DNA of 30,000 nucleotides from Botryococcus braunii. Taxonomy: Eukaryota; Chlorophyta; Trebouxiophyceae. Every line of letters begins with the position of its first letter. The stretch's first letter is position 1. This document shows, piece by piece, positions 1 to 19,330 of the stretch. The notes below the pieces were generated by a model. That model did no database searches. It saw only the letters and a list, made by a program, of their open reading frames with translations, and had not been told where the DNA came from. The position numbers were made by a program, and so were the translations under genes. The stretch is taken from NCBI GenBank assembly GCA_002005505.1, contig KV908448.1, positions 191,076-221,075 of the forward strand, in the 5' to 3' direction.

Positions 1-417
1 ACGACGGTTTCCCAAGGTTGAGCTGGGAACGTCTTCACTGACAACCTGCTCATGAAGATAGAGCAGGAGCTCGTCCTCATCCGGAAATTCCGCATGAGTC
101 GTTTTTAAACGCTTTCTCCCTGCAGCTGTAGAACAAAAATCACCATGATACTTTTAAATGTAAGATCGGACTCAGTTCCCCAGATCAACTGATGGAACGC
201 ACATCTTTGGGCTGATTACCTAGCACCGTAACATTCGGGTTGAGCTCTTGAAGATGTCGCTTTTTATCAGTCTCATCTATGTCAGCAAAGAAAAGTGAGT
301 TTCGAGTTTCCAACACAGAAGCAACAGGTGGAAAGCCAGACACCATTTCCCATGTCTCACACCTCTATCGTCAATCAAGGTCCTTTCCAACTCCAACCAT
401 TCATCCAGATCATCCAT
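1..417 (-). CDS. 5' part of an unidentified gene (weakly pogo/CENP-B transposase-like), continuing past the left edge
   Basis: I assembled three minus-strand exons with matching phases and GT-AG borders: 417-363 (starting at the ATG at 417-415), 276-220 and 125-1. An in-frame TAA lies shortly before the ATG. The join gives about 78 residues with no stop. It opens with an acidic segment (MDDLDEWLELERTL), runs through NPNVTVLAAGRKRLK, and continues into an acidic helix-like stretch (AEFPDEDELLLYLHEQ). The order 'W..E' helix, then GRKR, then an F-P-acidic helix recalls the second helix-turn-helix of CENP-B/pogo/Tigger transposases; this is pattern resemblance only. An alternative start at 346-344 (MVSGFPPV) would keep the first intron as coding sequence in the same downstream frame. 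The gene is divergent from CSN2. It could be a transposon gene, a domesticated copy, or an unrelated nuclear protein. The exon structure is moderately supported, the identity weakly. Confidence 0.4.
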
Positions 418-871
418 GTTGCCAAATTACTCTTTCTTCCCAGGAGAAGTCATCAGATAAACCTTCGACGCCAGTGCAGGATTGTATCTTTCTACTATTA
501 TCATCTTCTTCATGGCCAGGACCACTCAATGCAGACTGTACAGTACTACTGCAATCATAGATGGCACATCAAGCTTTATCCACTGTTTTCTTCTAGTGGA
601 ATCCATTTCAAGTTAAGGTCGGCAGCTGATAACCCCGTTTGAAATAGGCGCTCTTCAGTTGCGGTCCAGGTCGACCGCTGGTACCGGAAAAGCGTGTGAT
701 CGTACCGTCGTACCTCTCCAACCGGCTTACTGCCGAAGTCCCGCTAGCAAGCCGTCACAAACGCAACAAAACACGACTTGGAATGAATATAACTAGGGTC
801 ATTGCCAAAAGAGAGAGATAAGCAGCTCTTAGAATAAAAATTGTTCGGTTCCTGTCAGAACAGGCGGCAGT
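418..871. other. Spacer between divergent genes, presumed to hold both promoters
   Basis: This 454-base stretch separates the minus-strand gene start from the CSN2 start codon. I see no TATA-like element in a convincing position and no strong repeat. Short minus-strand frames at 418-530 are open and acidic, so an extra upstream exon of the left gene could be hidden here. Its promoter role is inferred only from the divergent layout. Confidence 0.3.
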
Positions 872-3800
872 ATGTCGGATGACGAGGACATGGGTATGTT
901 GGCAGATCGTCTATCCCCAATGAGTAAATTGTCTGTCTTGTTTTAATCATTTGGCCAGCTTAGTGGTGTCTAACTTATATCTCATTTTGCTGTACAGATT
1001 ATGGGTTTGAGTATTCGGAAGACGACGTGGAAGAGGAAGATGTTGACATAGAAAATCAATATTACAACTCGAAAGGTGGCTGTCACTGTCTTTTCCAAAC
1101 GAATTTCCTACATCTCTGCAAGTTACGTATGAGTTTCTGATGCTAGGTTGTCCCTCCAGGGTTGATTGAGTCTATGGATCCAACAGAAGCTCTGAAGGGC
1201 TTTCAAGAAGTGGTCAGGATGGAGCAAGACAAGGGGGAATGGTGAGCTCGACTTTACCATTGTTAAGTATCTGTCAAACTTTCCGACTTGCTGACTTCCC
1301 TATTTGGTGTGTACAGGGGCTTTAAGGCGCTGAAACAGATTGTTAAGCTGCACTTTAGGTTGGGAAATGCACAGGAGATGGTTGAAGCTTACAGGTGCTG
1401 TCATGAAGGATGCTGTGTGCACTTTGAAAGGGTTTTGGTTTTCTGAGGCATTCTGAGTGGCTTGTGTGTGACCAGGAATATGTTGTCGTATGTAAAGAAT
1501 GTCACAAGAAATCAGAGTGAAAAAAAGTTGAATAGCCTGTTGGACTTTGTGTCCCAGAGCACAGATACAAAACTTCTGCAGGTTTGGCCCCGTTACAGCG
1601 AAGTGAAGTAAACATGCATGGTAGATAGGGGTAGAGCATGCAGAAAAGCAAATGACACTCTGTCTTCTGTAGGATTTCTATTCTGCAACACTTGATGCCC
1701 TTGTGGAGGCCAAAAATGACCGCCTATGGTTTAAAACACAGCTGAAGCTGTGTGCCTTGTGGTTCAAGCTCAAGGAGTACGTGCGTGCACAGCGCATTTT
1801 GAAGGAGCTGCACAAGTAGGTTTCCCGGTCCAGATTCCTTAAGGAAGGAGAGGATTTGTCATCCTAATTCGAAAAGGGCCATTTTGTGGGGAAGGGCATG
1901 AGGATTTGGGGCAAGGCTACCATCAATAGCTAGTCCAGTCAGCAGTTGCAGTCTTTTCGGTCTTCTTGAGCAGTCCAGCAGGGCCTGTTGGTGTGCAGCT
2001 GCTGGCTCTCAAACTTACCTGTGAGGCAAGAACGCGAGAGTTGAAAGCGCACCACAATGTATGGGCAAATGTTGGAAAGCATTCTGCAGGGGGGTTGTGT
2101 TACGTTAGCGGTATACATGAGAGGGCATGGCTGGATGCTGTTGCTTCGGTTTGGTTGCAGGTCCTGCATGGCAGACGATGGGAGCGATGACATTAAGAAG
2201 GGGACACAGTTGATGGAAGTATATGCGCTAGAGATCCAAATGTACACTGAACAGAAGGACACCAAGAAGTTAAAAGAGCTCTACAACAAGGCGCTCAGTG
2301 TCAAGAGTGCTATACCCCATCCTCGGATATTGGGCGTCGTACGTGAATGTGGAGGCAAAATGCACATGCATGAACGAGCCTGGTCTGAAGCTGCAACTGA
2401 CTTTTTTGAGGTGACCCTCTACTTGAGGGCTATCAGTTTCTCTGTTCTCCTCGCCATATATCTGTTTGTGTTGCCAGTGTTCGATCGTCTCGCTGGATAT
2501 GAGACTTATAGTGCAAAGTTTTGGAGAAGATTTGCTCAATAGATTCCCACTACATGGTTGGCAGTTTCATATGTGCTAGCATCAATGGTGTTGGGCCATA
2601 ACTGCTGTCAGTATGATGGAAGTGAATTATGGCTTACTAAAACAAGCAATGATGATGGTTGGGGAAGTGGTCTGGACTGCGTGTTTTGGGGGTTTGAGTG
2701 TTTCTTTTGGACTTGTCTGCAGGCCTTCAAGAATTATGATGAAGCAGGAAACCATCGGAGAGTGCAGTGCTTAAAATACCTTGTGCTAGCGTACATGCTC
2801 ATGGAAAGTCAAGTCGACCCGTTTGATGCCCAAGAAGCCAAGCCTTACAGGCAGGATCCAGAGGTGCGCTTGATTGGGGTTCTTGTCTTAAGTGTTGTTT
2901 GTGATTGCTTTTCTGCAATGATCTTTCCACTATTAGCTCACGTCTTCTTCCCATTAGCGCATACTTAATATCGGCGTGGATTATTGAAAGTGACCTGTAG
3001 GGATATATTATTTTTGTCAATCATGACTGATAAAGAATGTTGCCATGATGACATTGGCATGCTTGAGCAGGTCCTTGCAATGACCAACCTTGTGGAGGCT
3101 TACCAGAGGAATGACATTGCTGGTTTTGAACGAATTCTGCGAACCAATAAGTATGCCCAGTCTTATTTTCGTGAAATTTTTATGCCGCTGTTAATCGTTT
3201 CTCTCATATGCAACGCCTAGTGTGAAGTTACTTAGGATTGGCGTATATGGAGGTCTTTGCCAATTTTAGCCCCTCGAGTGGTTTGTGTCATTTGCGTGCA
3301 TGTGTTTGGCTATATGTGGTCAAAGCCCGGTAAAAACATTTGGGTGTCAATGTCAGGGCATGGTTGTCATGCGAGGGCATGTCTGTCATGTCAAGGGAAA
3401 CATGTGCGAGCATCTTGCATGTTTTTATGGCAGCGAGGTACTGACAGTGACATGTCCCATAAATACGTTGTACAGCAGTGTGATGTCTGAGTCCTCAGGA
3501 GCTGTCAAGCTCAGAGAAGTTTTGCCAGTCAGCAAGGGAGAGGTTGAATAGAGAAGAAGGGGAAGGGGGATTTTTTTCCACTTCGTCAATGAAGATATCG
3601 ATGGAAATTTCAGATGCTGGTAGTTGTCAAATGAGTTCCGTAATGTCTCTGTGGTTGACTGGGCTCTCTTGAGATATGTAAGATGAATGCACGTTAATGG
3701 CCTTTTCAAATACACATTCACGCCTTCAGAGACCATGGGTACGAAAGCCTCGAAAAGTATCCCCAATATTTCCAGAATGTGTTGCAGGTCCTCTCTTCTT

Positions 3801-4443
3801 GAAGACCCTTTCATATTGTCCTGCATGGAGCAGATTTCACAGCAAATGCATCTGAAGAGCCTATTCAACGAAACAGATGAAAATCCCCCTGGAAGCCCAT
3901 CAGAATCCCAAACAAGCAGTTTTCCATCCTCGTCAAGCTCCCAAGACTTTACACAAGAGTTCTCAGCAAGTCCTTCAGTGTCGTCTTCCAGTCCCCAAAG
4001 CCCTCTGACATACGTTGCAGGAGAAGCATATATGATGACCCCTTCATACGAGCTTACCTCGAGGACCTTCTGAAGAATATCCGGATCCAAGTCCTTCTGC
4101 AGATGATCCAGCCATACACCCGCATTCGGCTGCCGTATATTTCTACCCAGCTGAACATCCCTGAGGCTGATGTCGAGCAACTACTAGTGTCCTTGATATT
4201 GGACGACCGCATTGCAGGTCGTATTGATCAGGTGTTGCACTGGCCAACATCAAGCGTCGGGATCTTGCATTAGACATATACTTATGTATTGAAATCTCAG
4301 GTTGTCAAGTATCTCCACAATATGAGCCTGCCTCATTTCATATCATTGCACCCACATGTAAGCGTGCTGTTGAGACTTCAGGGGATGTCAGTTTGTTCTC
4401 CACTGGAGTATCGACTGGTGTGTATGTGTGTGAGTGTGTGTGG

Positions 4444-4512
<69 letters not shown>

Positions 4513-4896
4513 TATGTCTGTGTCTGTGTCTCTGTGTTTGTGTGTGTTGGCACGGGGAGTGTGTGGGGGGGGGGGGGGGCAGCATCCGACTCGATGAAAA
4601 GTGCTCATACTCCCAGAATGTGGTGCACACCAGCCTTTTACTGTGGACACTTGTTATCTTTCTGAATGTGTATACTTGCTGCTCGGTGTATCCCGAGTTC
4701 TATGTGGTTTCTTACAGAAGTCTCTTGTGCCCCTGCATTGTTGCACTTTAAAACAAATGCTGCTTAATTGCAGGTGAATAAGCTGTTGGAGCTCGGTGAA
4801 AGTTCTGCATCCGCTCACCGCTACGTGGCAATTGATAAGTGGGCTTCCCTGTTGGAAGATCTGCAAACGCACTACGTCAACCGCATGGCTGTCTAA
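872..4896 (+). CDS. CSN2: COP9 signalosome complex subunit 2 (11 exons, 437 aa, complete)
   Basis: Exons: 872-893, 998-1075, 1160-1241, 1317-1394, 1476-1581, 1673-1815, 2161-2410, 2723-2863, 3071-3150, 4021-4231 and 4774-4896 (TAA at 4894-4896). All introns are GT-AG and all phases agree. The product is 437 residues; human CSN2 has 443. CSN2 is a PCI-domain scaffold subunit of the COP9 signalosome, which removes NEDD8 from cullins, and it contacts the cullin-RBX1 end. Visible landmarks are the acidic N-terminus followed by [23 protein letters not shown] at about residues 59-68 (K64 aligns with human K70, an inositol-hexakisphosphate contact as I recall it), [34 protein letters not shown], and a C-terminal PCI/winged-helix part ([13 protein letters not shown] to [12 protein letters not shown], about residues 330-393). 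The first coding exon is only 22 bases. Sequence details are closer to plants than to animals. Identity is essentially certain and exon borders are highly likely. Confidence 0.96.
3425..4180 (-). other. Long antisense open frame in CSN2 intron 9 (possible nested gene or relic)
   Basis: A stop-free minus-strand frame of 251 codons runs from an ATG at 4180 to a stop at 3425. Its first 53 codons are antisense to CSN2 exon 10. The remaining roughly 198 codons lie inside the 870-base intron 9, the longest CSN2 intron. The intronic part has ordinary-looking composition, with mixed acidic stretches such as [17 protein letters not shown] and leucine-rich stretches such as [19 protein letters not shown], and it is not a simple-repeat artefact. 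I recognise no family. It may be a nested gene (perhaps with its own intron), a decayed transposon gene captured by the intron, or chance. Confidence 0.25.
4419..4540. repeat. (GT)n microsatellite in CSN2 intron 10
   Basis: A nearly pure (GT)n run occupies about 4447-4511, with imperfect GT/CT-rich edges on both sides, followed by a poly-G run at about 4564-4579. It accounts for most of the 542-base intron 10. The frames translated across it (VCVCVC or THTHTH) are artefacts. Confidence 0.95.
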
Positions 4897-7363
4897 GACT
4901 TTGCATGCTGTGCTTAAATATGTTTGGATTTGGGCCAGCATCGTGAGTCATTTTCATCACCATGCTTGGCATTTTCTCTTTCGTTTTTTGAAATTTCGGG
5001 AACGCTGGAATCAGGATGTCCTAATTCAAGTTAAGTGCTAGTTGTACGGAGCTGCTGATGTGGTGTGTGGTAAGCTCAGTTTATGTAACCTTGCTGTGTG
5101 GCAATTATCCCTTTTACTTTGCTCTGTGTGAGAGCCTTGGACTGGCAAAGTGCTGTACGTGTACGGACTCCATAAATTAGGAGTCACCTGCTCAGGACCA
5201 CTGCCACATATTTTCGTTTATATCTTCTGTGTCTTTAATATTGGTTTTTTTGAGCGTTTTGAGGGCTCACTGTATCTGAGTTGCGCCTTAAAGAATACTT
5301 GCAGCTGCCAGTTCCATGGGTCCTTCAGATAGCACATGAGCATGTATGAGGGAGGGAATGGAGACTGTGTGGAGAGTCTGGTAAGCGTGTGCATGTAAAC
5401 ATGTATGCGTAAGCAATTGAAGTTAATCTACACATGCTCGTGTGTTTATGCATGTCCGATTGGAGTCTGAGCTTGAGCTTTCGCTGCCTCGACTTCGTCT
5501 CAACCCTGAGATGTAAAGGTCGGCGATTGGGGGTTTTACACTGTATGTGTGCTTGCACTCTCTGTGAAGTGTGACCTGATCATTGGTGATGCTGTTTGTG
5601 GTTGAAAAAGGCAATGGCGGCAGCTCTCTGGCATACGCTGTCACATGTGAAGTCAAAGAAGCCTATCCTTGTATGCCTAACGAAAAAAGGGCAAATTTTG
5701 AGGTGCTCAGGTGCCCTTGTATGCCCAGCTAGGTACCGTAATCACGAAGGTTCATACCCAGGTTATCGTATTGACACCCTTCGAAGTGTCTCGAGTTGGT
5801 AATGTCTCGTTTTATCAAGTGCAGTCCACAGAGGGGCCCAGGAGGGACGAGAGAACTTGAGATACTTTCAATGTTCTGCTCTTTAAACAATACAGTCTCA
5901 TCTGGATTTTGCAGTATTAGCTTAGAACTGGGATCTGCACCGTTTTTCTTAGTCAGATGCGGTTCATCAATTGTACGATTGCAATGTACGTACGATCACA
6001 CTGAAGCAATTTGCAGATTATATGAAGCTCTTGAAGATACCGAGTTTTCATTGAGTGGATGGGACGTAGACCCCGTTTTCTGCAGACATCCATGGACATC
6101 CTGGTGTATGGTCAACTGCAAGGGATCATTTGTCAACCCGATCAGGGGGAACGGTCCGACTATCATGATGGGGAACGGTCAGACTATTCGTTCAACAGTC
6201 TCTGCAGAGTGGGGGAAGGTTTAATTGAGAAATGTGTATCACTAACGGTGTCCAGATACATCTCCCATGCCATTCCTCTGGGGTTTTGGCCTCGATGGTG
6301 TGTCAGACTTGGCGAGATTTCCGACAGACTTCAAGGCAAAGAAATGTGCGCATAAGCATATTTTTGCCACAGACATCATGTCTAAAAGAACGATGCATCA
6401 CACATGTCACATATGTCTATGGAGTGTGGTGGTAAGGTCTCATGCAGTGCCTCTAGATCACTGTAAATTTGGGATAAATGACGCATCCTTGTGTCTGATG
6501 TATTGTGCTTGGTTGTAAACATTTGATTTTCTGGCAGGCACTGCTGTAACCTTTCCCTACAGCACGCCTGGAAAGCCTTAAAACTTTGTTTGAAGCAAAG
6601 CGGACGAAATTTCGGACAAATACTTGGTTCGCGGTTAAGATATGCTTCACTTTTCATTTAAACTGTACACATGTGCACTGCACATTTGTACACAACAAAC
6701 TGCGCAAGCATGTTTGTAGTATGCTACCTGCACAATGAACCGGCGCTCTCAGCTGTTGCTCGTAATGTACGAACATCTTGATCAATTAGCCTGTAGTCCA
6801 GGAGGGACATTGGTCTCGTGCATATATGTTTGACCATGCATGTCTCAAGTGGTGACGCCACATATACTCTCCCGTACAGGACTCTTTGCAGACATGGAAA
6901 ATCACGGTCAAAGAAGTTGGTCTCGAGACACATGGAAAGCGTTAATCCGAAAGGACGGATAGGCCTGGGTAGGAAAACAAGGTTAAGAGGAACCCTAATC
7001 AGGTGGTGGGCTTCAAGTTTGGCACCTTACGGAGTGGATGAACCCGACAAGTAAGTGGCTGAAAGACACATCTAATCATCATGACGGATAATGTGCAAGT
7101 TGCATTCAGTCATTGGTGCACCAGGTGCAATGCACCTGCGTAGTACACTACAGTATTCTAAAGCTACTGAAAGAAACCACGTACAGTGCTTCACGGCGGA
7201 ATATACTCAAACATGACAGTTGGACAACGCTGGAAACCCATCCAGTTTATAAAGAAACGACATACCAGCCCTTTGGCAGTAATTTGGGGAATGACAATGC
7301 TGTCCATGTCTTTTGCAATGGTAAGTTCTTTGGGTGCTAATCGCGGCGTATTTCCGCTGGACT
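4897..7363. other. Spacer downstream of CSN2, no recognisable gene
   Basis: About 2.5 kb of mixed-composition sequence. Short open frames of up to about 142 codons occur but show no domain, no supported splice pattern and no coherent reading. A TGTAA at about 5086, as used for polyadenylation in many green algae, could end the CSN2 transcript, but this is weak. A short tandem duplication sits at about 6145-6192, where GGGGAACGGTC is followed each time by a GACTAT. At 6893-7050 there is one open stretch with an AG-preceded start that I could not assign. Confidence 0.4.
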
Positions 7364-7733
<370 letters not shown>

Positions 7734-7791
7734 CAGAGTCTTGAGTTGGTCCGGTCCAAAATGAGACTCCATCTCTCACGCTCGCCCCTAT

Positions 7792-7873
7792 GTGTGTGAG
7801 TGCGCGCGCGCGCGGGGGTGTGCGTGCATGCATTAATGCGTGTGTGCGTGCGTGCGTGTGCGCGCGTGCTTGC

Positions 7874-7962
<89 letters not shown>

Positions 7963-7990
7963 TTTGTGTGTGCGTTCGTGTGTGCGCGCT
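7792..7990. repeat. (GT)n/(GC)n alternating purine-pyrimidine block
   Basis: GCGCGCGCG at about 7801-7814, then GTGC/GTGT mixtures, then a long (GT)n run at about 7880-7957. Almost the whole stretch alternates purine and pyrimidine, the composition that favours Z-DNA. No coding content. Confidence 0.9.
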
Positions 7991-8393
7991 CGTGCACGTG
8001 CGTGGATCCTGCAAAGCCAGGATGCAAGCCTCTCGGCGTGCTACACCCTGGAGAGTTCTCACCTGGCCCTTCAACTTGCTGTCTGTGCTGCTGAAGGCCC
8101 TGCAGGTTGCTTACAGCTATGCTAGCCATACGTCCGGAGCAAGCCCGGGCTCGTTTGCCTGGGCTCTTGAGCCCCAATATGGCCAATAGATGGGAGTGCA
8201 ATCAATAAAGCAACCTACTTCTACGACTCACTCCGGCAACTCCTGCACAAGTTGTTGTCAAGCCATTGGAGGCGAGACCAACATCAAGGCACGTTAGAGT
8301 CTTCGGAGCTAGAGAAACGTTGCTATTGCACTTGAGGGAGGGGGGGAGGAGGGGGCACCGGATGAGGCATAAGAAGCCGCAACTGGTGATCCC

Positions 8394-8511
<118 letters not shown>

Positions 8512-8693
8512 GTAAGTATCGAGCTGTGTGAGTGGGGTGCAGGCAAGGATGCATTAGGGCGAATTGGCGAGAAAAGATCTTCGACAGAGCTGCTTCGTTA
8601 GTGGGCTTTCAGTTGGTGATGGGAGCCAGTTGGGGACGGCGCATGCGGGGTAGTCAGACAACACCAAATTTTTGGTATGCTTTTATTTTTGAC

Positions 8694-8725
8694 GTTTAGG
8701 GGTTTAGGGTTCAGGGTTTAAACCC
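8694..8725. repeat. Short telomere-like TTTAGGG tract
   Basis: The sequence GTTTAGGGGTTTAGGGTTC is followed by AGGGTTTAAACCC. These are two to three variant copies of the plant-type telomere unit TTTAGGG, ending in a small palindrome (GGGTTTAAACCC). Interstitial telomere-like tracts can arise at repaired breaks; two more short tracts occur at 27132-27152 and 28855-28876. Confidence 0.55.
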
Positions 8726-9637
8726 GTAGGAACTTTTGTGTGAGCACCAGACGCCTTGAGAAGATGATCTTGGCCAAACAGCCTGCAGGGGACAAGCACA
8801 TGGGCCTCAATCTCGCATGCCCATAGTTTTTTACTGCAACTGGCCCAACCCTCACAATCTTGCGCAAGCTTTGCACCTTATGAAGGCCACGTGGGCACCG
8901 TCCATACGTAATTATGCAACGTCCATACGAAAATTTATAAACACTTTCTTAAGTACACGGCCCCCTGGCCATGGAGAGCGGAACCAGGACGCCCCGGTAC
9001 AGTAGTGCACTCGAGGTGAATAACAGCGGCAAAACGATAACACTCTGTCTATCATCTTGCATCTAGAGTGTCTGTCGTCACGTGGGTATGCACGGGCCCA
9101 TGCATTGCACTTGTAGGGAAGCGTTGCAGTGCATAGAATGAGTAGATGTCGACTGTAGTGGCTAAAGTTGAACAGCCTCCTGCCGCGAAAATTCAATGGT
9201 CACCTGCAATATCATGCTATTGGAATATGCTTGTTGGCACATGGCATGGAGCTCTGAACGAAAGACCGTGATGTATTACAGAAAGTGCAAAGTGTAGCGA
9301 CCTTGATATAGCTGTGGGCGTAGGAGGACAAGAAAGTAGTGGGAGGCGTTACAGAGGTAGGTACAAGTTTCACGTGACAAAGGCGGGCGCAGGGTTAAAC
9401 AGGTACGTGTGCACGGGTGGATAGGCGGATTTTTGGTCAGAAGGTCAATGCAAGCTACTGCATTACTCTTTGTGGGGCTGAGAGTCAGCAATGTAGAGCC
9501 GACCTCAGGGTATGGCGGACTTGCGGTGTGCCTTACGTGGTATCCGTTTGCATCTCCTCATGCCCAGTTTGCTGGACAGATTTCCATAGCGTTCCCTCTT
9601 CCCTTTCACCAAAATTTTTGCCCGATCTATATATGTT
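8726..9637. other. Spacer with nothing recognisable
   Basis: About 0.9 kb of unique-looking sequence. Only short open frames without domain signal are present, with no RNA gene and no repeat that I can see. Confidence 0.4.
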
Positions 9638-9703
9638 TTACACCTGCAGCTCTTCGGCTGTCGACACGTGGCTATTGACGCACTGGGGGCCTGAGACTGA
9701 TCT
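9638..9703. repeat. Dispersed repeat, copy A
   Basis: Begins TTACACCTGCAGCTCTTCGG and continues through CTGTCGACACGTG, CTATTG and GGGGGCCTGAGACTGAT. About 60 of 66 bases match copy B (11171-11236) and the 3' half matches copy C (18139-18184). It sits directly before the large CT-rich tract. The element type is unknown; it has no visible terminal repeats. Confidence 0.7.
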
Positions 9704-9761
9704 ATCTATTCTCACTGGTTGTTATACCTTGTGAGGGAAATATTTATTCCCCCTTGTCCCT

Positions 9762-10202
<441 letters not shown>

Positions 10203-10519
10203 TGCCTTCTTCCCAGCTTTCTGTTTTCTTGTTGTTCTCTTCCCTTTCATGCATAGTTTTGCCCGATCTATTTATATTTTTGTTGAATGAATTGGTCAAT
10301 ACTGTACTTAGTGACATCCCCTGTCACATGCCATCAACAGCAGTGTAAACTATAGCCTTTATAATTATAGCCCTTTATGAACGGTATAGATCTTACTCGT
10401 ACCTCAATGACATAACACGTGACTTGTACGATATGCGTTCTCAATAGACATTACGTATGGTAGTACTTTAGGATCCCTGCAGTCCGAGCCATCCCTGGGC
10501 AGCCCAGGAACGGCTCGGT

Positions 10520-10660
10520 ACTTGTCCGAAGCATGTTGGTATCCTTGACCAACCTCTACTGTTGGAGAGTGCTGTGTGCTGTTCCTGGAAACGTTGTAGC
10601 GTGGACGGTTTTTCCCACAGGCTACGAACTGACGCTGCCGTCGTGCCATCACTGCAGGTG
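10520..10660. repeat. 141-bp perfect direct repeat, copy 1
   Basis: Identical base for base to 11002-11142, from ACTTGTCCGAAGCATG to CATCACTGCAGGTG. Both copies end in a splice-donor-like CAG|GTG. One plus frame (reading TCPKHVGILDQPLL...) and one minus frame are open throughout. No known family is recognised. Confidence 0.95.
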
Positions 10661-11001
10661 TGTTTAGGATTCTCAAAGTCGTTCCAGATATGATTGTTCT
10701 CAAACATTCAGACCAGTTAGATATTACTGCTGTGTGCATTGATGAGAGTGCATGACGAGAGCGCACTGAATGTTTGACCTCATTGAGACTTATGTTGAAG
10801 TCCACCGTTGTGGCGGTAAGATAGTTTCACTGTACAAACATCACAAAGAGACCTTGCTGAGTTACTGATGAACTATTATTGTATTCTAGTGACGTAAAGT
10901 AGACATCGCAAGGCCTCTTTGGTGCTGAACTCTGCTATCAGGCAAGGCGTAGTGTTACGTGGTCTTTAGCAAGAGTGAGAGCAGTTAACATCATTTGTAA
11001 G

Positions 11002-11142
11002 ACTTGTCCGAAGCATGTTGGTATCCTTGACCAACCTCTACTGTTGGAGAGTGCTGTGTGCTGTTCCTGGAAACGTTGTAGCGTGGACGGTTTTTCCCAC
11101 AGGCTACGAACTGACGCTGCCGTCGTGCCATCACTGCAGGTG
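11002..11142. repeat. 141-bp perfect direct repeat, copy 2
   Basis: Exact copy of 10520-10660, offset 482 bases. The flanks differ on both sides, so the duplication ends sharply. It is followed within 30 bases by dispersed repeat copy B. Perfect identity in non-coding surroundings implies a recent duplication or an active repeat. Confidence 0.95.
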
Positions 11143-11170
11143 ACGCCGCAAGCAGAAATGCTTGAATTTT

Positions 11171-11236
11171 TTACACCTGCAGCTCTTCGGCTGTCGACAC
11201 GTGACTATTGGGGCACTTGGGGGCCTGCGACTGACA
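11171..11236. repeat. Dispersed repeat, copy B
   Basis: Closely matches copy A at 9638-9703, including the shared TTACACCTGCAGCTCTTCGG start and the GGGGGCCTG-GACTGA end. The relation to copy A is clear; the nature of the element is not. Confidence 0.7.
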
Positions 11237-11697
11237 TATTCACTTTTCTCTTAAATGATCTATCCACTTCTCTCGTAATAGCGTTCCTTTCCCCAGAGCA
11301 CTGTACTAGCGCGCGAGGTGCTCTACGAGTGTGAATCTCCAGGTCCCACGGTCGTGGGCCACGACTGCAGACAGGGCCCTCAAGAAAGTACCCTTGGTCG
11401 TAGGGACTCGTGCTACGAGTCCCCATGGCGACACAGAGCATCTTGAGATACGCCTGCGCGACAAATTTCGAAAAGATGCTTCTAAAAGATACCGATCACT
11501 AAAATAGAAGGACTCAAGGATTGCCATCACCAATGGTGAAGGGCCGGGGTGATCTTCGCGGCCGGGTCTAGTTGAATTTGCGGCAAACGTATTCGTTGTT
11601 CACTTCGCACACCTCGATTGCGTTGAGGATGCAGCCTGGACCCCAGTTTGCATAGGGTAGAATGTTTTGTTGAGACAATTGTCCAGAAGTAGATCCC

Positions 11698-11985
11698 ATG
11701 CTCCCAAGACCTCGGGAGTTCGTTACCGAACTACAGTGCGCTCGACGTTATGCGCCACATCGTTGTCACATTACATTGGTTAGGAAGCATGCAGAACGAC
11801 TGCATCGCGCACGGGGACGGTTTTGTACTTATGCGACTAGTAGTAAGGGGACCTTCGCAGATGCACTCAACAGCTTCCGGTGCGCATCAAGATGTCACGG
11901 TGTCCAACATGGATATCATTTAATTCTTGCTTTTGATTCTTCTCCTATAACTAATGGACCATTAAATTACACTTCCCTCCAGTGA
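11698..11985 (+). CDS. Candidate first exon of the MATE gene (targeting peptide), unresolved
   Basis: A 95-codon open frame starts at the ATG at 11698, about 330 bases before the first certain MATE exon. Its start is rich in Arg, Ala, Ser and Thr and poor in acidic residues (LQCARRYAPHRCHITLVRKH, then RARGRFCTYATSS), as expected for a plastid transit peptide. A strong GTAAGG donor lies inside it at about 11843. That donor leaves one leftover base, whereas the exon at 12033 needs two, so either another donor or a small extra exon is required. A MATE N-terminus is missing otherwise, which supports some upstream exon here. The assignment is inference. Confidence 0.3.
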   Translation: MLPRPREFVTELQCARRYAPHRCHITLVRKHAERLHRARGRFCTYATSSKGTFADALNSFRCASRCHGVQHGYHLILAFDSSPITNGPLNYTSLQ

Positions 11986-12032
11986 AAGAACTCCTGGTAT
12001 CTTGTATTTAAACCTGACGTCTGCTGTGGTAG

Positions 12033-19313
<7,281 letters not shown>

Positions 19314-19330
19314 GGCCTCACTCACTCCCT

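Noticed and set aside
5796..6224. 142-codon frame considered as a gene
   Set aside because: No domain, no start context or splice support, and it contains a short internal tandem duplication; most likely chance.
6893..7054. AG-preceded stretch considered as a retroelement exon
   Set aside because: One frame hits a stop after about 24 codons and the other shows only vague Arg-rich similarity; insufficient evidence.
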